The notes beneath the pieces were generated by a model, which searched no databases, was not told the DNA's origin, and saw only the letters and a list, made by a program, of their open reading frames with translations. DNA of 8,783 nt, from positions 1 to 8,783 of the forward strand of contig JBBILG010000077.1 in the NCBI GenBank assembly GCA_037445085.1. The letters run 5' to 3'. Positions within the stretch are counted from its first letter, which is position 1. Each line of letters begins with the position of its first letter. Positions 5,712 to 8,783 of this stretch are shown here, piece by piece. This DNA is from JBBILG01 sp037445085 (lineage in GTDB: Bacteria; Pseudomonadota; Gammaproteobacteria; Burkholderiales; Methylophilaceae). The position numbers and the translations under genes were made by a program.

Positions 5712-6108
5712 TGACGGTCTTAATTTGGCGGGCGCGCAAGAGCGGCGCATGTTGTATGCCACCGCAACTGCCCAGTTCGCGGTCGCAGTGGCGGGCGCAC
5801 TGGTTGCGGGGTGGCTGGCGGCCCCGATCGATGCGCTGTCGGCGCTGTGGGGCGGCCTTGCGGCGCTGACCAATACGGTGTTGTTGGCGTGGCGTATGTT
5901 GCACGGCGACAGGCCGGCCCTGGACGCTCGGCGGCAGTTGCGCTTGATGTACCGTTCCACTCTGGAGCGGTTTTTTGTTGTCGTGATGCTGCTGGTGCTG
6001 GGCGTGCTCCTGCTCGGGCTGGAGCCGTTGCCGGTCCTGCTGGGGTTGCTGGCGGGCCAGATGACGCTGGCGGTGTTCCTGATATCAAGTGGAATTAAAG
6101 TCAAGTAA
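5707..6108 (+). CDS. atpI: ATP synthase subunit I (AtpI), assembly-associated membrane protein
   Basis: AtpI is a small, poorly conserved membrane protein encoded first in many bacterial atp operons. It assists c-ring or Fo assembly and is not part of the finished enzyme. The 133 residues are strongly hydrophobic, with four predicted membrane segments at about 16-38, 42-62, 86-106 and 108-128. A basic cytoplasmic loop HGDRPALDARRQLR (66-79) lies between the second and third. The position directly before atpB with a 2-nt gap supports the assignment more than sequence similarity does. The start is uncertain. The ATG at 5707 overlaps the -10 of the best promoter; an ATG at 5749 with AAGAG 6 nt upstream would give 119 residues and keep all four membrane segments. 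The ATG at 5707 has only a weak GGAA (5696-5699) upstream. Confidence 0.85.
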   Translation: MIDGLNLAGAQERRMLYATATAQFAVAVAGALVAGWLAAPIDALSALWGGLAALTNTVLLAWRMLHGDRPALDARRQLRLMYRSTLERFFVVVMLLVLGVLLLGLEPLPVLLGLLAGQMTLAVFLISSGIKVK

Positions 6109-6110
6109 AA

Positions 6111-6974
6111 ATGGCGAGTGAAACCTTAACCTCTTCGGAATACATCAAGCACCACCTGCAAAACCTCACCTGCACCATACGGGATGGCGGCATTCACTGT
6201 GCAGGCAGTTCCGAGGAGGCCAAGGCCATGGGCTTCTGGGCCGTCAACGTCGATACCATGATGATGTCCCTGGTGCTGGGGGTGGTGTTCCTGTTCTTGT
6301 TCCGGCGTGCCGCCCAGGCAGCCACTTCCGGCGTCCCGGCCGGCCTGCTCAACTTCGTCGAATGGATCATGGAATTCATCGACAACACGGTGCGGAGCTC
6401 CTTCTCCGGCAGGAACGCCCTAGTGGCCCCGCTCGCGCTGACCGTGTTCGTGTGGATCTGGCTGATGAACCTGATGGACCTGGTGCCCATCGATTTCACC
6501 GGCACCCTGATCGGCTTGTTCTATCCCCATGCCTACTGGAAAATCGTCCCCACCACCGACCCCAACGCCACTTTCGGTCTGTCGCTGTCGGTATTTGCCC
6601 TGGTGCTGTTCTACAGCATCAAGATGAAGGGTGTCGGCGGTTTCATTGGCGAGCTGGCCTTTCAGCCCTTCGGCAAGTTTGCGGCGCCCATCAATCTGTT
6701 CCTGGAGGGTGTGGCGCTGCTGTCCAAGCCGGTGTCGCTGTCGTTGCGTCTCTTTGGCAACATGTATGCCGGCGAGATGATCTTCATCCTGATCGCCCTC
6801 ATGGGCGGTGCCTGGGTGAGCGCCTCCATCGGCAGCGTGGCGCTGTTCGGTTCGCAGATCCTGCTGTCGCTGGGCTGGGCGATTTTCCACATCCTGATCA
6901 TCACCCTGCAGGCGTTCATTTTCATGGTGCTCACCGTGGTCTATCTGGACATGGCGCACCAGGAACACCACTGA
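6111..6974 (+). CDS. atpB: F1Fo ATP synthase subunit a (AtpB)
   Basis: Subunit a forms the two proton half-channels beside the c-ring in the inner membrane. The 287-residue protein has the family's multiple hydrophobic helices. The essential Arg is in SLSLRLFGNMYAGEMIF at Arg213 (E. coli R210), with Glu222 matching E219. The last helix GWAIFHILIITLQAFIFMVL carries His260 and Gln267, matching H245 and Q252. The N-terminal region 1-45, including EYIKHHLQNLT, is the usual amphipathic leader. The stretch CTIRDGGIHCAG contributes two cysteines (21 and 30), which are not typical of the family as I know it. The ATG lies two bases after the atpI stop; the upstream sequence is A-rich with no clear Shine-Dalgarno, suggesting translational coupling to atpI. 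Confidence 0.97.
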   Translation: MASETLTSSEYIKHHLQNLTCTIRDGGIHCAGSSEEAKAMGFWAVNVDTMMMSLVLGVVFLFLFRRAAQAATSGVPAGLLNFVEWIMEFIDNTVRSSFSGRNALVAPLALTVFVWIWLMNLMDLVPIDFTGTLIGLFYPHAYWKIVPTTDPNATFGLSLSVFALVLFYSIKMKGVGGFIGELAFQPFGKFAAPINLFLEGVALLSKPVSLSLRLFGNMYAGEMIFILIALMGGAWVSASIGSVALFGSQILLSLGWAIFHILIITLQAFIFMVLTVVYLDMAHQEHH

Positions 6975-7026
6975 TTTCTTTTCTGGCTTCAACTTCAACT
7001 TTCCACTCAACAGGAGATAGAAACAA
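6975..7026 (+). promoter_or_regulatory. pyrimidine-rich leader and ribosome site of atpE
   Basis: The 52-nt gap between atpB and atpE is unusually rich in T and C (TTTCTTTTCT at 6975-6984 and repeated CTTCAA units at 6987-6998). It ends with AGGAG (7012-7016) 10 nt before the ATG, followed by an A-rich AAACAA. It lacks strong hairpin potential. The E. coli atpE gene has a comparable unstructured U-rich translation enhancer that raises synthesis of the multicopy c subunit; the same role here is inference. Confidence 0.5.
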
Positions 7027-7266
7027 ATGGAAATGGCAAACGCAATGCTCTACATCGCCGGCGCCCTGATGATGGGCCTGGCTTCCATCGGCGCCGCCGT
7101 CGGCATCGGCCTGCTCGGCGGCCGCTTTCTGGAAGGCGCGGCGCGCCAGCCGGAGCTGATGCCCATGCTGCGCACCAACTTCTTCATCGTCATGGGCCTG
7201 GTCGACGCCATCCCGATGATCGCCGTCGGTATCACCATGTACGTCATGTTTGCTGTCGCAGGCTGA
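7027..7266 (+). CDS. atpE: F1Fo ATP synthase subunit c (AtpE)
   Basis: Subunit c is the proteolipid that assembles into the rotating membrane ring. The 79-residue hairpin is nearly the same as E. coli c. The first helix ends in the glycine-rich GAAVGIGLLGG (22-32), the polar loop is EGAARQPELMPMLRT (36-50), and the second helix has the ion-binding carboxylate Asp60 in MGLVDAIP. The Gln/Glu/Ser set that marks sodium-coupled c subunits is absent, so proton coupling is expected. AGGAG at 7012-7016 and a pyrimidine-rich leader precede the start, consistent with high expression relative to neighbours. It sits between atpB and atpF in the canonical order. Confidence 0.98.
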   Translation: MEMANAMLYIAGALMMGLASIGAAVGIGLLGGRFLEGAARQPELMPMLRTNFFIVMGLVDAIPMIAVGITMYVMFAVAG

Positions 7267-7306
7267 GGAAGGCGGCGGATTCACTAGTCTTGAGAAAGGC
7301 ATTTGC

Positions 7307-7777
7307 ATGAATATCAATGCAACCCTTCTTGCCCAGGCGATCATGTTCGCCCTGTTCGTGTGGTTCTGCGCGAGGCTCGTGTGGCCGCCCATCATGCATG
7401 CCCTGGCCGAGCGCCAGAAACGCATCGCCGATGGCCTGGCCGCGGCCGATCGCGGCAAGCACGAGCTGGAGCTCGCCGCCAAGCGGTCCGCGCAGGAAAT
7501 CCGTGCGGCCAAGGAAAAGGCCGCGGAAATCATCGGGCTGGCGGAAAAGCGTGCGGCGGAAGTGATCGAGGAATCCAAGGCGCATGCCAAGGTCGAGGGT
7601 GAGCGTATCATCGCGGGCGCCAGGGCGGAAATCGAGCAGGAGATCAACCGCGCCAAGGAGGCGCTGCGCAAGGAAGTGGCGCAGCTCGCCGTGGCCGGCG
7701 CGGAAAAGATCCTGCGTCGCGAAATCGACGCCAAGGCCCACAGCGACATGCTGGCGGCCATCGCCAACGAGCTGTGA
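7307..7777 (+). CDS. atpF: F1Fo ATP synthase subunit b (AtpF)
   Basis: Subunit b is the peripheral stalk that holds F1 against Fo. The product is 156 residues, exactly the E. coli length. It has one N-terminal membrane helix (about 5-27, LLAQAIMFALFVWFCARLVW), the conserved WPPI hinge (26-29), and a long charged, alanine-rich coiled coil (about 33-125) such as RQKRIADGLAAADR. The C-terminal QLAVAGAEKILRREID (126-141) binds the delta subunit. I chose the ATG at 7307 because it gives the standard length and has GAAAGG (7294-7299) 7 nt upstream; an in-frame codon at 7250 would overlap atpE and add an unrelated leader. Confidence 0.97.
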   Translation: MNINATLLAQAIMFALFVWFCARLVWPPIMHALAERQKRIADGLAAADRGKHELELAAKRSAQEIRAAKEKAAEIIGLAEKRAAEVIEESKAHAKVEGERIIAGARAEIEQEINRAKEALRKEVAQLAVAGAEKILRREIDAKAHSDMLAAIANEL

Positions 7778-7797
7778 CACGGTGACGGATCGAAGAC

Positions 7798-8334
7798 ATG
7801 GCTGAAGCGGTCACTATAGCAAGACCATACGGCGTGGCGGCGTTCCGCCTGGCCAGAGAGCGCAACGCGCTGGCGAAATGGTCGGAAATGCTCGCGCTGG
7901 CTGCCGCCGTCGCGGACGACGCGCAAATGCGCGCAGTCATCGACGACCCCAGGCTGCTGCTTCCCGATGTCGAGCGCCTGTTCCTCGGTGTGTGCGGCGA
8001 TCGGCTGGACGAGGCCGCCACCAACCTGATCAGACTGCTGGTGGAGTACGACAGGCTGCGGCTGCTGCCCGAAATCGCCCGGGTGTACGAGGAGCTCAAG
8101 GCGCAGGACGAGGCGACCCTGGAAGCCGAGATCACGGCGGCCATCCAGCTCGACAGGAAGCAGGTCGACAACATGGTGAAGCGCCTCGAAGCGCGCTTCG
8201 GCAAAAAAGTCGAAGCCACCGTCAAGGTCGATCCGGATATCCTCGGCGGCATCAAAATTCTTGTCGGCGATACGGTTATCGACGCCTCCGTGCGTGGCCG
8301 CCTGGAAGCGCTGGCCAACACGCTGAAAGCTTAG
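7798..8334 (+). CDS. atpH: F1Fo ATP synthase subunit delta (AtpH)
   Basis: Subunit delta caps the F1 head and joins it to the b stalk. The 178-residue length is standard (E. coli 177). The N-terminal helical bundle begins TIARPYGVAAFRLARE (6-21), the family signature, and the C-terminal domain ends with GGIKILVGDTVIDASVRGRLEAL (about 152-174), the conserved delta/OSCP tail. It starts 20 nt after the atpF stop with only a weak upstream ribosome site (GGAT and GAAG fragments). Its TAG stop overlaps the AGGAG that serves atpA. Confidence 0.96.
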   Translation: MAEAVTIARPYGVAAFRLARERNALAKWSEMLALAAAVADDAQMRAVIDDPRLLLPDVERLFLGVCGDRLDEAATNLIRLLVEYDRLRLLPEIARVYEELKAQDEATLEAEITAAIQLDRKQVDNMVKRLEARFGKKVEATVKVDPDILGGIKILVGDTVIDASVRGRLEALANTLKA

Positions 8335-8343
8335 GAGAAAGCA

Positions 8344-8783
8344 ATGCAGTTATCCACATCCGAAATCAGTGATCTGATCAAGAGCCGCCTGGAGAATTTC
8401 ACCGCCAGCGCCGAAGCGCGCACCCAGGGCACCGTCGTCTCGGTGACCGACGGTATCGTGCGCATCCATGGACTGTCCAACGTCATGGCCGGCGAAATGA
8501 TCGAATTTCCCGGCGACACCTACGGCCTCGCCCTCAACCTGGAGCGCGACTCCGTGGGCGCGGTGGTGCTGGGCGAGTACGAGCACATCACCGAGGGCGA
8601 CACGGTGAAGTGCACCGGCCGCATCCTGGAAGTGCCGGTCGGCCCCGAGCTGGTGGGCCGCGTGGTCAACGCGCTGGGCCAGCCGATCGACGGCAAGGGC
8701 CCGGTCAACGCCAAGCTGACCGACAAGCTCGAGAAGGTCGCCCCGGGCGTGATCGCGCGCAAGTCGGTGTCGCAGCCGGTGCA
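8344..8783 (+). CDS. atpA: F1Fo ATP synthase subunit alpha (AtpA), 5' part, runs off the window
   Basis: The first 146 codons of the alpha subunit are present; the frame is still open at the last base. Translation begins MQLSTSEISDLIKSRLENF, the usual alpha N-terminus that contacts delta. The beta-barrel domain follows, with GTVVSVTDGIVRIHGLSNVMAGEMIEF (29-55) and NLERDSVGAVVLG (65-77). The start of the nucleotide-binding domain, GRILEVPVGPELVGRVVNALGQPIDG (92-117), and the linker EKVAPGVIARKSVSQPV are also visible. The Walker A motif lies beyond the edge. AGGAG (8333-8337), 6 nt before the ATG, is an ideal ribosome site. The second to fifth codons contain a perfect DnaA box. Confidence 0.97.
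   Translation, partial: MQLSTSEISDLIKSRLENFTASAEARTQGTVVSVTDGIVRIHGLSNVMAGEMIEFPGDTYGLALNLERDSVGAVVLGEYEHITEGDTVKCTGRILEVPVGPELVGRVVNALGQPIDGKGPVNAKLTDKLEKVAPGVIARKSVSQPV
8350..8358 (+). promoter_or_regulatory. perfect DnaA-box sequence in the 5' end of atpA
   Basis: TTATCCACA is an exact match to the consensus DnaA-binding box. It is embedded in codons 3-5 of atpA (Leu TTA, Ser TCC, Thr ACA). It is single; I saw only 7/9 variants elsewhere, such as the one on the minus strand at 1174-1182, so it is not an origin by itself. It could be a DnaA regulatory or titration site, or chance. Confidence 0.4.

Noticed and set aside
7250..7306. N-terminal extension of atpF
   Set aside because: It would overlap atpE, adds 19 residues without family counterpart, and the ATG at 7307 gives the standard 156 residues with a ribosome site.
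8350..8358. Replication origin at the DnaA box
   Set aside because: There is only one perfect box, inside a coding region, with no cluster of boxes and no A/T-rich unwinding region.

Overview
The window looks like a piece of a GC-rich proteobacterial chromosome. A betaproteobacterium is most likely (Rhodocyclales or Nitrosomonadales type), though a gammaproteobacterium cannot be excluded. The evidence is the gene order mnmG-rsmG-parA-parB-atpI-atpB-atpE-atpF-atpH-atpA, strongly E. coli-like MnmG and F-ATPase subunits, and a periplasmic class I cytochrome of the SHP/cytochrome c'' family. This gene order normally lies in the replication-origin-proximal part of the chromosome, and the window carries its own parS-like ParB site.

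Layout. Positions 1-713 are an accessory-looking stretch: one small secreted protein gene (127-510, DUF6746-like) flanked by two copies of a 42-bp hairpin-forming direct repeat 543 bp apart, plus a 17-bp palindrome. Positions 714-1136 (minus strand) hold a cytochrome c''-like gene with its own extended -10 promoter and a clear intrinsic terminator. Positions 1137-1349 are a divergent intergenic region with a 14/16 parS match and a candidate mnmG promoter. Positions 1350-5575 are a tightly packed plus-strand operon of mnmG, rsmG, parA and parB, with an ATGA overlap, a 2-nt gap and an 8-nt overlap. It joins tRNA wobble modification, 16S rRNA methylation and chromosome segregation. Positions 5576-5706 are an intergenic region with inverted repeats and a near-consensus sigma-70 promoter. 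Positions 5707-8783 are the start of the F1Fo ATP synthase operon: atpI, atpB (a), atpE (c), atpF (b), atpH (delta) and the first 146 codons of atpA (alpha), which runs off the window.

Working together: ParA and ParB, with the parS site upstream of mnmG, form a chromosomal partition module. The atp genes build the proton-driven ATP synthase. The c subunit has an Asp rather than the Glu-based sodium signature, so H+ is the expected coupling ion. The less ordinary points are the repeat-flanked small gene, the His-ligated SHP-family cytochrome, the atp promoter whose -10 overlaps the apparent atpI start codon and has a palindrome in its spacer, and a perfect DnaA box at the 5' end of atpA. No wholly new system can be demonstrated from the sequence alone; most of the window is conserved housekeeping DNA.
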